64,000 nt of DNA from Clostridiales bacterium (GTDB lineage Bacteria > Bacillota > Clostridia > Oscillospirales > Oscillospiraceae), in assembly GCA_004551945.1 (NCBI GenBank), contig SFPN01000013.1:62001-126000 (forward strand), given 5' to 3'. Of the stretch, positions 7,957 through 15,691 are shown one piece after another (positions within the stretch are counted from its first letter, which is position 1; each line of letters opens with the position of its first letter). The notes under the pieces are model-generated. The model had not been told where the DNA came from and ran no database searches. It saw only the letters and a list, made by a program, of their open reading frames with translations. A program made the translations under genes and the position numbers.

Positions 7957-9237
7957 GTGAAAAAGCTGATGGGCTGGCTGTTCGGCCTGGTGACGGTCCG
8001 GGTCACCGGGGCCCAGCCGGAGGATTTCCTCAATCTCTGCGCCCGGGAAAACCTGCTCCTGTGGCGGATGGTCCGGCTGGACCCCTTCACCCTGGAGGTC
8101 CAGGTCACCGGCCGCCAGTACCCCTGGCTGTGCCGCCTGGCGGAGCGGACCCAGTGCCAGGTCCGGGAGCAGCGGCGGCGGGGGCTGCCCTTTTTCCTTA
8201 AGCGCTTCCGCCGGCGGTACGCCCTGCTGGCGGGCCTGGTCCTCTTTGTCTTTCTGGCCCTGGCCGGCTCCCGGGTGATCCTGACCATCGACGTCACCGG
8301 CAACCAGACCATCACCAACGAGGAGATCATCAGTCAGCTGCGGCTGTGCGGGGTGTCCGTGGGGACCTGGGGCCCGTCGGTGCCCATCCGGGCGGTGGAG
8401 AACAAGCTGATGCTGGCCATGGACCAGCTGAGCTTCTGCTCGGTGAACCTGTACGGCACCCGGGCGGAGGTAATTGTCCGGGAGGTGGACCCCGACCCGG
8501 ACCTGCGGGAGGAGGAGGTTCCCACCAACGTGGTCTCCGCCGCCACAGGGATCATCACCCAGATCGAGGCCTGGAAGGGGGACGCCCAGTTTAAAGAGGG
8601 GGACACGGTCTGCCAGGGAGAGGTGCTCATCTCCGGCCAGGTCCTGCTGGACCCGCCCCCTCTGGTGGAGACCGACCTGGGCACCATGCTGGTCCACGCT
8701 GAGGGACGGGTCTTTGCCCGGACCTGGCGGACCCTGACCGCCCAGATTTCCCTGACCGCCCAGGGGAAGGAATACACGGGGGAGACCATCACCCGCCGGT
8801 GCCTGTCGGTGATGGGCCAGCGGATGAAATTTTATCAAAACAGTAGCGTCCCTTATGAAAAGTATGATATAATAACCCATCTAAGGTCCTGGACCCCGGT
8901 GGAGGGAAAGACCCTTCCCATCCTCTGGGAGACCACCACCTACCGGGAGTACACCCTCACGGAACGCCAGCTGGACCCCGGCCAGGCCGAGCAGCTGCTG
9001 CGGGACGCCCTGGAGGAGAGCCTGCTGGCCAGCCTGGACCAGGGCAAGGTCCTCCAGAAGGACTTTACCGTGAGCCAGGAGGGGGACGTTCTCTCCGTGA
9101 CCCTGCTGGCCCAGTGCGACGAGCAGATCGGCCGGCTCAGGGAGATGGACACCACGGAGAAGGTGGTGGGGCCGCGGCACCCCGACAAAGGGGAGTATCC
9201 CCAGGACGAGACGAACACGAAGGAGCAAAGCCCATGA
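7957..9237 (+). CDS. yqfD: Sporulation protein YqfD
   Basis: Membrane protein of the YqfD family, required for sporulation in Bacillus, 426 residues with GTG start. The N-terminal cytoplasmic part carries VTVRVTGAQPEDFLNLC; a membrane span lies near residues 88-110 (YALLAGLVLFVFLALAG). The extracytoplasmic domain follows, with the VTGNQTITNEEII block and NVVSAATGIITQIE, typical of the family. It overlaps phoH by four bases (ATGA), indicating translational coupling of a sporulation gene to the RNA-metabolism operon, the conserved order in Firmicutes. Confidence 0.92.
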   Translation: MKKLMGWLFGLVTVRVTGAQPEDFLNLCARENLLLWRMVRLDPFTLEVQVTGRQYPWLCRLAERTQCQVREQRRRGLPFFLKRFRRRYALLAGLVLFVFLALAGSRVILTIDVTGNQTITNEEIISQLRLCGVSVGTWGPSVPIRAVENKLMLAMDQLSFCSVNLYGTRAEVIVREVDPDPDLREEEVPTNVVSAATGIITQIEAWKGDAQFKEGDTVCQGEVLISGQVLLDPPPLVETDLGTMLVHAEGRVFARTWRTLTAQISLTAQGKEYTGETITRRCLSVMGQRMKFYQNSSVPYEKYDIITHLRSWTPVEGKTLPILWETTTYREYTLTERQLDPGQAEQLLRDALEESLLASLDQGKVLQKDFTVSQEGDVLSVTLLAQCDEQIGRLREMDTTEKVVGPRHPDKGEYPQDETNTKEQSP

Positions 9238-10202
9238 TCGAACAGACAGTCAGCATAGAACGGATGGAGGATGCCATCGACCTTTTCGGTTCCTTCGATG
9301 AGAACATCCGCCTGATCGAAAAGGAACTGGGGATTCACGTGGTGAGCCGGGACGACCAGCTGAAGATCAGCGGGGAGGCCGAGGCCGTGATGCAGGGCAC
9401 CAAGGTGATCCAGGCCCTCATCGGCCTGTCCGCCCGGGGAGAAACCATCAACGAGCAGAACATCCGCTACCTGATCCAGCTGGTGAAGTCAGGCAACGAA
9501 GACAAGATCCAGACGCTGGCTGCCGACGTGCTCTGCGTCACCGCCAAGGGCAAGCCCATCAAGGCCAAGACCGTGGGGCAGAAGAAATATGTGGAGGCCA
9601 TCCAGAAGAACACCATCACCCTGGGGGTAGGGCCCGCCGGCACCGGCAAGACCTACCTGGCGGTGGCCGCCGCCGTGGCGGCCTTCCGGGCCAAGCAGGT
9701 CAACCGGATCATCCTCACCCGCCCGGCGGTGGAGGCAGGGGAGCGGTTAGGATTTCTCCCCGGAGATTTGCAGAGCAAGGTAGACCCATACCTCCGCCCT
9801 CTCTACGACGCCCTGTTTGAAATGCTGGGGCCGGAGAGCTACGCCAAGTACGTGGAGCGGGGAAACATTGAGGTGGCCCCCCTGGCCTATATGCGGGGCC
9901 GCACCCTGGACGACTCCTTCATCATCCTGGACGAGGCCCAGAACACCTCCCGGGAGCAGATGAAAATGTTCCTCACCCGTCTGGGCTTCGGGTCCAAAAT
10001 CGTCATCACCGGGGACATCACCCAGATCGACCTGCCGGGGGACAAGATCTCCGGTTTGAAGGAGGCCATGCGGGTGCTGAAAGGGGTGGAGGACATCGCC
10101 ATCTGCCGCCTGTCGGACAGCGACGTGGTCCGCCATGTGATCGTGCAGCGGATCATCAAGGCCTATGAGGACGACGAAAACAAGAGAAAGGCGAAACACT
10201 GA
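9234..10202 (+). CDS. phoH: PhoH-family ATPase/RNA helicase-like protein
   Basis: Cytosolic P-loop ATPase of the PhoH/YbeZ family, a partner of YbeY in RNA metabolism. The 322-residue protein has Walker A GPAGTGKTYLAVAAA (about residues 134-148), Walker B FIILDEAQNT, and GSKIVITGDITQIDLP. An N-terminal KH-like region precedes the ATPase domain. Start ATG 9234 overlaps the yqfD stop and has AAGGAG nine nt upstream. The next gene, starting one base after the stop, encodes YbeY fused to Era. Confidence 0.95.
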   Translation: MIEQTVSIERMEDAIDLFGSFDENIRLIEKELGIHVVSRDDQLKISGEAEAVMQGTKVIQALIGLSARGETINEQNIRYLIQLVKSGNEDKIQTLAADVLCVTAKGKPIKAKTVGQKKYVEAIQKNTITLGVGPAGTGKTYLAVAAAVAAFRAKQVNRIILTRPAVEAGERLGFLPGDLQSKVDPYLRPLYDALFEMLGPESYAKYVERGNIEVAPLAYMRGRTLDDSFIILDEAQNTSREQMKMFLTRLGFGSKIVITGDITQIDLPGDKISGLKEAMRVLKGVEDIAICRLSDSDVVRHVIVQRIIKAYEDDENKRKAKH

Positions 10203-10203
10203 C

Positions 10204-11646
10204 ATGAAACATCATGATATCTATATCGACTGGGAGCTGGAGGGTGCCAACCCCTACAAGCCTCTGCTGACCCGGGTGATTGCCGCCGCCCTGGAGGCGG
10301 AGAAGGTCACCATCCCCTGCGGGGTGGATGTGCTCCTCACCACCAACGAGGGCATCCGGGAGATTAACCTGGAGCAGCGGCAGATAGACGCTGCCACCGA
10401 CGTGCTCTCCTTCCCCATGCTGGAGCTGACGCCCGGGGTGCCCCCCACCGGCCAGGGAGAGGACGAGCTGGACCCGGAAACCGGCCTGTGCTGCCTGGGG
10501 GATATGGTCATCTCCGTGGAGCGGGCCAAAGAGCAGGCGGCGGAGTTCGGCCACAGCATCCAGCGGGAGCTGGCCTACCTGGCGGTCCACTCGGTGCTCC
10601 ACCTGCTGGGGTACGACCACCTGGACGAAGGCCCCCAGAAGGCCCGGATGCGAGCCAGGGAGGAGGCCATCCTGGAGGGCCTGGGGGTCACCCGGGAGTC
10701 CTGGAACGAGGACCTGGACAAACCCCTGGAGCCGGAGCAGGAGGAAGAAGTGGAGATTAAGCGCTGCGGCATCCTCACCATCTGCGGCCGGCCCAACGTG
10801 GGCAAGTCTACCCTTACCAATGCTCTCGTGGGGGAGAAGATCGCCATCGTCAGCAACAAGCCCCAGACCACCCGGAACCGGATCTGCGCCATCCTCACCC
10901 GGGGGGACAGCCAGTTTGTCTTTATGGACACCCCCGGCCTTCACAAGGCGGCCAACCGCCTGGGGGACTACATGGTAGACGTGGTGAAAAAGAGCGTGGC
11001 CGACGTGGACGGGGTTCTGCTGTTGGTGGAGCCCATCCCCAACGTGGGCGGCCCGGAGCGGGAGCTCATCGACCAGATTAAACGCCTGAAGGTTCCCTCT
11101 GTGCTGGTCATCAACAAAATCGACACCGTGGAAAAGTCCCAGCTGCTGGCGGTGATGGAGGCCTACAGCCAGGTCCACGACTTTACCGCCATCCTGCCCA
11201 TCTCCGCCAAGCGGAAGGAGGGGCTGGAGGAGCTGCTGGACATTTTGCAGACCTTCCTGCCGGAGGGCCCCCAGCTCTTCCCCCGGGACGTGGTGACGGA
11301 CCAGCCCGAGCGGCAGATCTGCGCGGAAATCGTCCGGGAAAAGCTGCTCTACTGCCTGGACAAGGAGATCCCCCACGGCACCGCCGTGGAGGTCACCAAG
11401 TTCTCCGAGCGGGACAGCGGCATCATCGACCTGCACGTGACCATCTATTGCGAAAAGGCCTCCCACAAGGGCATCATCATCGGCAAGCAGGGGGCCATGC
11501 TGAAAAAGATCTCCACCATGGCCCGGGAGGACGTGGAGCGCTTCATGGGCACCAAGGTGTACCTGGAGACCTGGGTGAAGGTCAAGGAAAACTGGCGGGA
11601 CAACCTGAACCTGATCCGCAACTTCGGCTTCGACAACCGGGACTAA
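10204..11646 (+). CDS. ybeY-era: YbeY endoribonuclease fused to GTPase Era
   Basis: One 480-residue frame holds two ribosome-maturation proteins that are usually separate. Residues 1-165 are YbeY, a metal-dependent rRNA-processing nuclease with the zinc triad HSVLHLLGYDH (His129, His133, His139). Residues 183-480 are Era: G1 GRPNVGKS (195-202), G3 DTPG, G4 NKID, SAK, and a KH domain with IIGKQGAML. An acidic linker (EPEQEEEVEIK) joins them. dgkA and cdd, often found between these genes, are absent. Inside the linker an AGGAGG (10739-10744) sits five nt before an in-frame GTG (10750), which would yield a free 298-residue Era, the family's normal length. The product may therefore be made as fusion, as separate Era, or both. 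Confidence 0.93.
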   Translation: MKHHDIYIDWELEGANPYKPLLTRVIAAALEAEKVTIPCGVDVLLTTNEGIREINLEQRQIDAATDVLSFPMLELTPGVPPTGQGEDELDPETGLCCLGDMVISVERAKEQAAEFGHSIQRELAYLAVHSVLHLLGYDHLDEGPQKARMRAREEAILEGLGVTRESWNEDLDKPLEPEQEEEVEIKRCGILTICGRPNVGKSTLTNALVGEKIAIVSNKPQTTRNRICAILTRGDSQFVFMDTPGLHKAANRLGDYMVDVVKKSVADVDGVLLLVEPIPNVGGPERELIDQIKRLKVPSVLVINKIDTVEKSQLLAVMEAYSQVHDFTAILPISAKRKEGLEELLDILQTFLPEGPQLFPRDVVTDQPERQICAEIVREKLLYCLDKEIPHGTAVEVTKFSERDSGIIDLHVTIYCEKASHKGIIIGKQGAMLKKISTMAREDVERFMGTKVYLETWVKVKENWRDNLNLIRNFGFDNRD

Positions 11647-11651
11647 CCCGG

Positions 11652-11692
11652 AGACGCCTGTAGGGCGGGGGCTTGCTCCCGCCGCCCGGGGA
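11652..11692. repeat. GC-rich palindromic intergenic element
   Basis: GCCTGTAGGGCGGGGGCTTG followed by CTCCCGCCGCCCGGG. The arms GGGCGGG and CCCGCCGCCC can pair. The gtaGGGcgggggcttgctCCCgcc pattern resembles short interspersed palindromes common in GC-rich gut Clostridia (from memory; not searched). It lies in the era-yqzL gap. Confidence 0.5.
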
Positions 11693-11764
11693 TGAAAAAA
11701 CTTACCACCCATAAAACCGACCCCCTCCTGGCAGGCTAACAGAAAACAGACAGGAGGGACAGCC

Positions 11765-11911
11765 ATGACAGCCAAACAGCTGCGGGACCTGTTTTTCCAG
11801 ACAGGTCTGCCGGAAGCCTACGTTCTCGCCCAGCGGCGGGCGCGGCAGGAACGGGAGAGAGGGGAAGCCCATGCTGCTCACCACCCAGGGGATCATCCTC
11901 CGGGAAGTTAA
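11765..11911 (+). CDS. YqzL-like small protein
   Basis: A 48-residue ORF beginning MTAKQLRDLFFQTGLPEAYV. It resembles YqzL (family pattern W/L-LF-x-TG-x(3)-AY-L-L), a short conserved protein of unknown function located between era and recO in Firmicutes, exactly as here. CAGGAGGG lies 6 nt before the ATG. The C-terminal third (about residue 36 on) overlaps the start of recO by 41 nt in another frame and looks unconserved, suggesting an extension read through the recO start. Assignment rests on position plus the short motif. Confidence 0.65.
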   Translation: MTAKQLRDLFFQTGLPEAYVLAQRRARQERERGEAHAAHHPGDHPPGS

Positions 11912-12671
11912 CTATAAAGAGGCGGATAAGATCCTCACCGTCCTCACCCGGGACTACGGCAAGCGGACGGTAAAGGCCCCCGGCTGCCGCCGGAAAACCA
12001 GCCGCCTCACCGCCGGCAGCCAGCTGCTGGTCTATTCGGAACTGACCCTCCGCCAGCGGGGGGAGTATTTAACCCTCAGCGAGGCCGACCCCCAGCAGCA
12101 GTTCTGGTCGGTGCGCCAGGACCTGGACCTGCTGGCCTTGGCCTCCTATTTTGCGGAGGTCACCGAGGCCGCCGCCCAGGAGGGGGAGGAGAGCGGGGAG
12201 CTGCTCTCCCTGCTGCTCAACAGCCTCTACGCCCTGGACACCCTGAAAAAGCCCCAGACCCTGGTAAAGGCCGCCTTTGAGCTGCGGCTGCTGACCCTCA
12301 CCGGGTACGAGCCGCTGCTGGAAGGGTGCGCCGTCTGCGGCCAGCCGGAGCCGGACCAGGCCCGGCTCCACCTGTCCCAGGGGGTGCTGTGCTGCGCCGG
12401 GTGCCGGGGGAAGCTGGGGGGCGGCGTGTCCATGCCCCTTTCCCCGGCGGCCCTGGCTGCCGCCCGGCACATCGTTCTGGGCAGCCCCAAGAAGCTCTTT
12501 TCCTTTTCCCTGTCCCCGGCGGGGCTGACCCAGCTGGGCCAGGCCGCCGAGGCCTTTCTCATGACCCAGTTCGAGCGGGGCTTTCGTACATTAGATTACT
12601 ATAAACAATTACAGCAATACGACGGGGGCGGAGCGTTCCAGCCCCGCCCTGAGGGAGAAACCAATGACTGA
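11871..12671 (+). CDS. recO: DNA repair protein RecO
   Basis: Loads RecA onto SSB-coated DNA in the RecFOR pathway. The 266-residue protein has the N-terminal OB-fold (TTQGIILREVNYKEADKIL) and a helical C-terminal domain with a zinc-type four-cysteine cluster (CAVC about residues 152-155 and CCAGC about residues 174-178). It starts inside the YqzL-like ORF and its last eight bases overlap mutS2, so the three are translationally linked. GAGAGGGG precedes the ATG. Confidence 0.95.
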   Translation: MLLTTQGIILREVNYKEADKILTVLTRDYGKRTVKAPGCRRKTSRLTAGSQLLVYSELTLRQRGEYLTLSEADPQQQFWSVRQDLDLLALASYFAEVTEAAAQEGEESGELLSLLLNSLYALDTLKKPQTLVKAAFELRLLTLTGYEPLLEGCAVCGQPEPDQARLHLSQGVLCCAGCRGKLGGGVSMPLSPAALAAARHIVLGSPKKLFSFSLSPAGLTQLGQAAEAFLMTQFERGFRTLDYYKQLQQYDGGGAFQPRPEGETND

Positions 12672-15039
12672 TCTGTTTGAAAAATCCATCCAAACCCTGG
12701 AGCTTCCCCGGGTCCTGGAGCTGCTGGCCGCCCAGGCGGTGACCGAGGAGGGCAAGCGCCGGGCCAGGGAGCTGCGTCCGGAAACCGACCCGGACCAGGT
12801 GACCCGGCGGCTGAAGGAGACCTCCGCCGCGGTGGAGATGATGGTCCTCCGGGGCAGCCCCTCCTTTTCCGGGGTGAAGCCTGTGGCGGGGGCCCTCCAG
12901 CGGGCAGACATGGGGGGCAGCCTGAACACCCGGGAGCTGCTGGACATTGCCGCCGTGCTGGCGGCCTCCCGCACCGCCCGGGAGTACGGCGAGGGGGACG
13001 ACGAGAAAAAGACGGTGATCGACCACCTGTTCCGTTCCCTTCACCCCAACCGGTTCTTAGAGGAAAAAATCACCGGCTCCATCGTGGGGGACGGGGAGCT
13101 GGCGGACTCCGCCAGCCCGGAGCTTGCCTCCATCCGCCGCCACATGCGGGCAACGGAGAGCAAGGTGCGGGACATTCTCCAAAAGCTCATCTCCTCCTCC
13201 CAGGCCAAGTACCTCCAGGAGAGCATCATCACCATGCGCTCCGGCCGGTATGTGGTGCCGGTGAAGTCCGAGCACAAAAACGAGATCCCCGGCCTGGTCC
13301 ACGACCTGTCCGGCTCCGGCTCCACCTTCTTCATTGAGCCCATGGGGGTGGTGAAGGCCAACAACGAGCTGCGGGAGCTTCAGGCCAAGGAGGAAAAGGA
13401 GATCGACCGCATCCTGGCGGAGCTGTCCGCCGAGGCCGCCTCCTTCAAAGAGGATATCAGCATGAACTACGATATTCTCATTCTCCTGGACGGCATCTTC
13501 GCCCGGGGCCGCCTGTCCATGAACATGGGGGCCATGGAGCCGGCATTATCCAGGAAGGGCATCACCCTCCGCCGGGCCCGGCACCCCCTTCTGGACCAGA
13601 AGACCGCCGTGGCCAACGACCTGGAGCTGGGGGAGACCTTCGACACCCTGGTGATCACCGGCCCCAACACCGGCGGCAAGACGGTGACCCTGAAGACCAT
13701 CGGCCTGCTCACCCTCATGGCTCAGTGCGGCCTGCACATCCCCGCCGCCGACGGCAGCGCCATTAAAGTGTGCCGCCGGGTGCTGGCGGACATTGGCGAC
13801 GAGCAGTCCATTGCCCAGAACCTGTCCACCTTCTCCTCCCACATGAGCAACATTGTGGGGATGCTGGAGGAGACCGACCATGAAACCCTCATCCTCTTCG
13901 ACGAGCTGGGGGGCGGCACCGACCCGGTGGAGGGTGCGGCTCTGGCAGCGGCCATCATCGAGCACGCCCGCTCCTGCGGGGCTTTGGTGGCGGCCACCAC
14001 CCACTATGCCGAGCTGAAGGTCTACGCCATGACCACCCCGGGGGTGGAGAACGCCTCCTGCGAGTTCGACGTGGAGACCCTGGCCCCCACCTACCGGCTG
14101 CTGGTGGGCATCCCCGGCAAGTCCAACGCCTTTGCCATCTCCCAGCGGTTGGGGCTGCCCGCCCATATCATCCAGGCGGCCAACGAGCGCATCAACGCCG
14201 AGAACATCCGCTTTGAGGACGTGCTCACCAAGCTGGAGCAGCAGCGCCAGGAGATGGAGCGGGAGCAGCAGGAGGCCGCCAAGCTCCGGAAGGAGATGGA
14301 GGAGGCCGCCGCCAAAGCCCAGGAGTACCGGGACTCCCTCCAGAAGGAGAAGGGGAAGAACACCGCCGCCGCCAAGGCCGAGGCCCGGGCCATCATCGAG
14401 GACGCCCGCCGCACCGCCGACCAGGTCTTCGCGGAGCTAAACGACATGAAGAAGAAGGCCAAAAAGGAAGGGGACTTCCAGTCGGCCAACGACCAACGGG
14501 CGGATCTCCGCCGCCGGCTCAACGAGGCCGAGGGAAAGCTGGGGGCCAAGGAAGAGGCCGCGCCGCCTCCCATGGTCCGCCCCGCCAGGAAGGGGGACAC
14601 GGTGACCATCCTGAAAACCGGCACCCAGGCCACGGTCCTTTCGGAGAACAAGGACGGGGTCCTTCAGCTTCAGGCGGGCATCCTGCGGATCTCTGCCAAG
14701 CAGGAGGAGGTCCGGGTGGTCCAGGGAGAGACCCAGGCCCAGAAGGACACCAAGAAGTACATCCGGCAGACCGAGCACAAGCTCCGCAGCCTGGGAGCCA
14801 AGGCGGAGGTGGACCTGCGGGGCATGACCACCGACGAGGCCGAGCTGGTTCTGAGCCAGTTTATCGACCGGGCCATCGTGGGAAATCTTACCCAGGTCAC
14901 CGTTATTCACGGCAAGGGCACCGGGGCGGTGCGCAAGGCGGTCCACGCCTACTTAAAGCGGTGCAAAGGGGTGGCCAGCTTCCGTTTGGGGCGGTACGGC
15001 GAGGGAGAGAGCGGCGTGACTGTGGTGGAGCTTCGGTGA
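12664..15039 (+). CDS. mutS2: MutS2 (ribosome-splitting/anti-recombination ATPase)
   Basis: A 791-residue MutS2 protein, which lacks the mismatch-recognition domain of MutS. Visible parts: the core/lever region (residues 1-300), ABC ATPase with Walker A GPNTGGKT (about 331-338) and Walker B LILFDELGGGTDP (about 406-418), a long charged coiled coil (about 515-620), and a C-terminal Smr nuclease domain with VDLRGMTTDEA and VIHGKGTGAVR. In Bacillus this protein acts on collided ribosomes (RqcU) and on recombination intermediates. It overlaps recO by eight nt and ends the operon. Confidence 0.96.
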   Translation: MTDLFEKSIQTLELPRVLELLAAQAVTEEGKRRARELRPETDPDQVTRRLKETSAAVEMMVLRGSPSFSGVKPVAGALQRADMGGSLNTRELLDIAAVLAASRTAREYGEGDDEKKTVIDHLFRSLHPNRFLEEKITGSIVGDGELADSASPELASIRRHMRATESKVRDILQKLISSSQAKYLQESIITMRSGRYVVPVKSEHKNEIPGLVHDLSGSGSTFFIEPMGVVKANNELRELQAKEEKEIDRILAELSAEAASFKEDISMNYDILILLDGIFARGRLSMNMGAMEPALSRKGITLRRARHPLLDQKTAVANDLELGETFDTLVITGPNTGGKTVTLKTIGLLTLMAQCGLHIPAADGSAIKVCRRVLADIGDEQSIAQNLSTFSSHMSNIVGMLEETDHETLILFDELGGGTDPVEGAALAAAIIEHARSCGALVAATTHYAELKVYAMTTPGVENASCEFDVETLAPTYRLLVGIPGKSNAFAISQRLGLPAHIIQAANERINAENIRFEDVLTKLEQQRQEMEREQQEAAKLRKEMEEAAAKAQEYRDSLQKEKGKNTAAAKAEARAIIEDARRTADQVFAELNDMKKKAKKEGDFQSANDQRADLRRRLNEAEGKLGAKEEAAPPPMVRPARKGDTVTILKTGTQATVLSENKDGVLQLQAGILRISAKQEEVRVVQGETQAQKDTKKYIRQTEHKLRSLGAKAEVDLRGMTTDEAELVLSQFIDRAIVGNLTQVTVIHGKGTGAVRKAVHAYLKRCKGVASFRLGRYGEGESGVTVVELR

Positions 15040-15059
15040 GCATACGGGAGCTTTTCGCC

Positions 15060-15087
15060 ATTTGCTCAAAAAAACGGAGCAAATTTT
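15060..15087 (+). terminator. Possible terminator of mutS2
   Basis: Eight-base-pair stem ATTTGCTC/GAGCAAAT with a nine-base loop and a short T stretch. Weak. Confidence 0.4.
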
Positions 15088-15110
15088 GGGGAATGCCATG
15101 AAAATTAGCA

Positions 15111-15139
15111 TTGACGGAATCACAGAAATTTGCTATCCT
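15111..15139 (+). promoter_or_regulatory. Promoter for HPr
   Basis: TTGACG (15111-15116), 17-nt spacer, TATCCT (15134-15139), about 40 nt before the start codon. Confidence 0.7.
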
Positions 15140-15179
15140 TATTGTAGTATTCAGGGAAAGAATTTGGGAGGGAATATCT

Positions 15180-15443
15180 ATGTATATTAAGCAGGCAACT
15201 GTCAATAACCAGGTCGGCCTCCACGCAAGACCTGCCACCTTCTTCATTCAGAAGGCAAACGAATTCAAGAGCACCATTTGGGTCGAGAAGGACGAGCAGA
15301 GAGTCAACGCGAAGAGCCTGCTCGGTGTCCTCTCCCTTGGCATTATCAAGGGCAGCACCATCGACCTCATTGCCGACGGTACCGATGAAAAGGACGCGGT
15401 GGATGCGCTGGTGGAGCTCATCAGTTCTGATTTTGCCGACTGA
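15180..15443 (+). CDS. ptsH: Phosphocarrier protein HPr
   Basis: Cytosolic phosphoryl carrier of the sugar phosphotransferase system and co-repressor for carbon catabolite control. The 87-residue protein is of normal length, with the phospho-accepting His15 in GLHARPA and the HPr-kinase target Ser46 in NAKSLLGVLSLG, so it is HPr and not Crh, which lacks His15. GGGAGGG precedes ATG 15180; an in-frame upstream ATG would overlap the promoter. It is monocistronic, with no ptsI nearby. Confidence 0.93.
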   Translation: MYIKQATVNNQVGLHARPATFFIQKANEFKSTIWVEKDEQRVNAKSLLGVLSLGIIKGSTIDLIADGTDEKDAVDALVELISSDFAD

Positions 15444-15460
15444 TTGGAAACAAGAAGCCA

Positions 15461-15490
15461 AAAAAGCGCCGCGAACGCGGCGCTTTTTTT
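15461..15490 (+). terminator. Terminator of HPr
   Basis: Strong GC stem (AGCGCCGC/GCGGCGCT) with A and T flanks. Confidence 0.92.
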
Positions 15491-15535
15491 CATAAGACCA
15501 AAGGGCGCCTGACGGCTCCCTTCGGTGAGGGATTA

Positions 15536-15655
15536 CGGCCTGACTGCGTGCACGGCCCGAAGGGCCGCACACTGGCAGGCCGAGCAGTATGATTTCGCCG
15601 GCGGAGCCGCCGAAATCATGATGGAAATTTCTTTTCCCGTCTGCGGACGGGAAAA
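15536..15655. repeat. Three consecutive hairpins before uvrC
   Basis: Three stem-loops in the HPr-uvrC gap: 15536-15582 (outer CGGCCTG/CAGGCCG with a nested GGCCC/GGGCC hairpin), 15589-15619 (ATGATTTCG/CGAAATCAT, extended inside by CGGC/GCCG), and 15632-15655 (TTTTCCCGTC/GACGGGAAAA). Only the last resembles a terminator. The 249-nt gap has no ORF and no clear promoter. Confidence 0.6.
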
Positions 15656-15691
15656 TTCGGTGAAACCTTTTGTCCGGTGAGGAGGCAGGCC

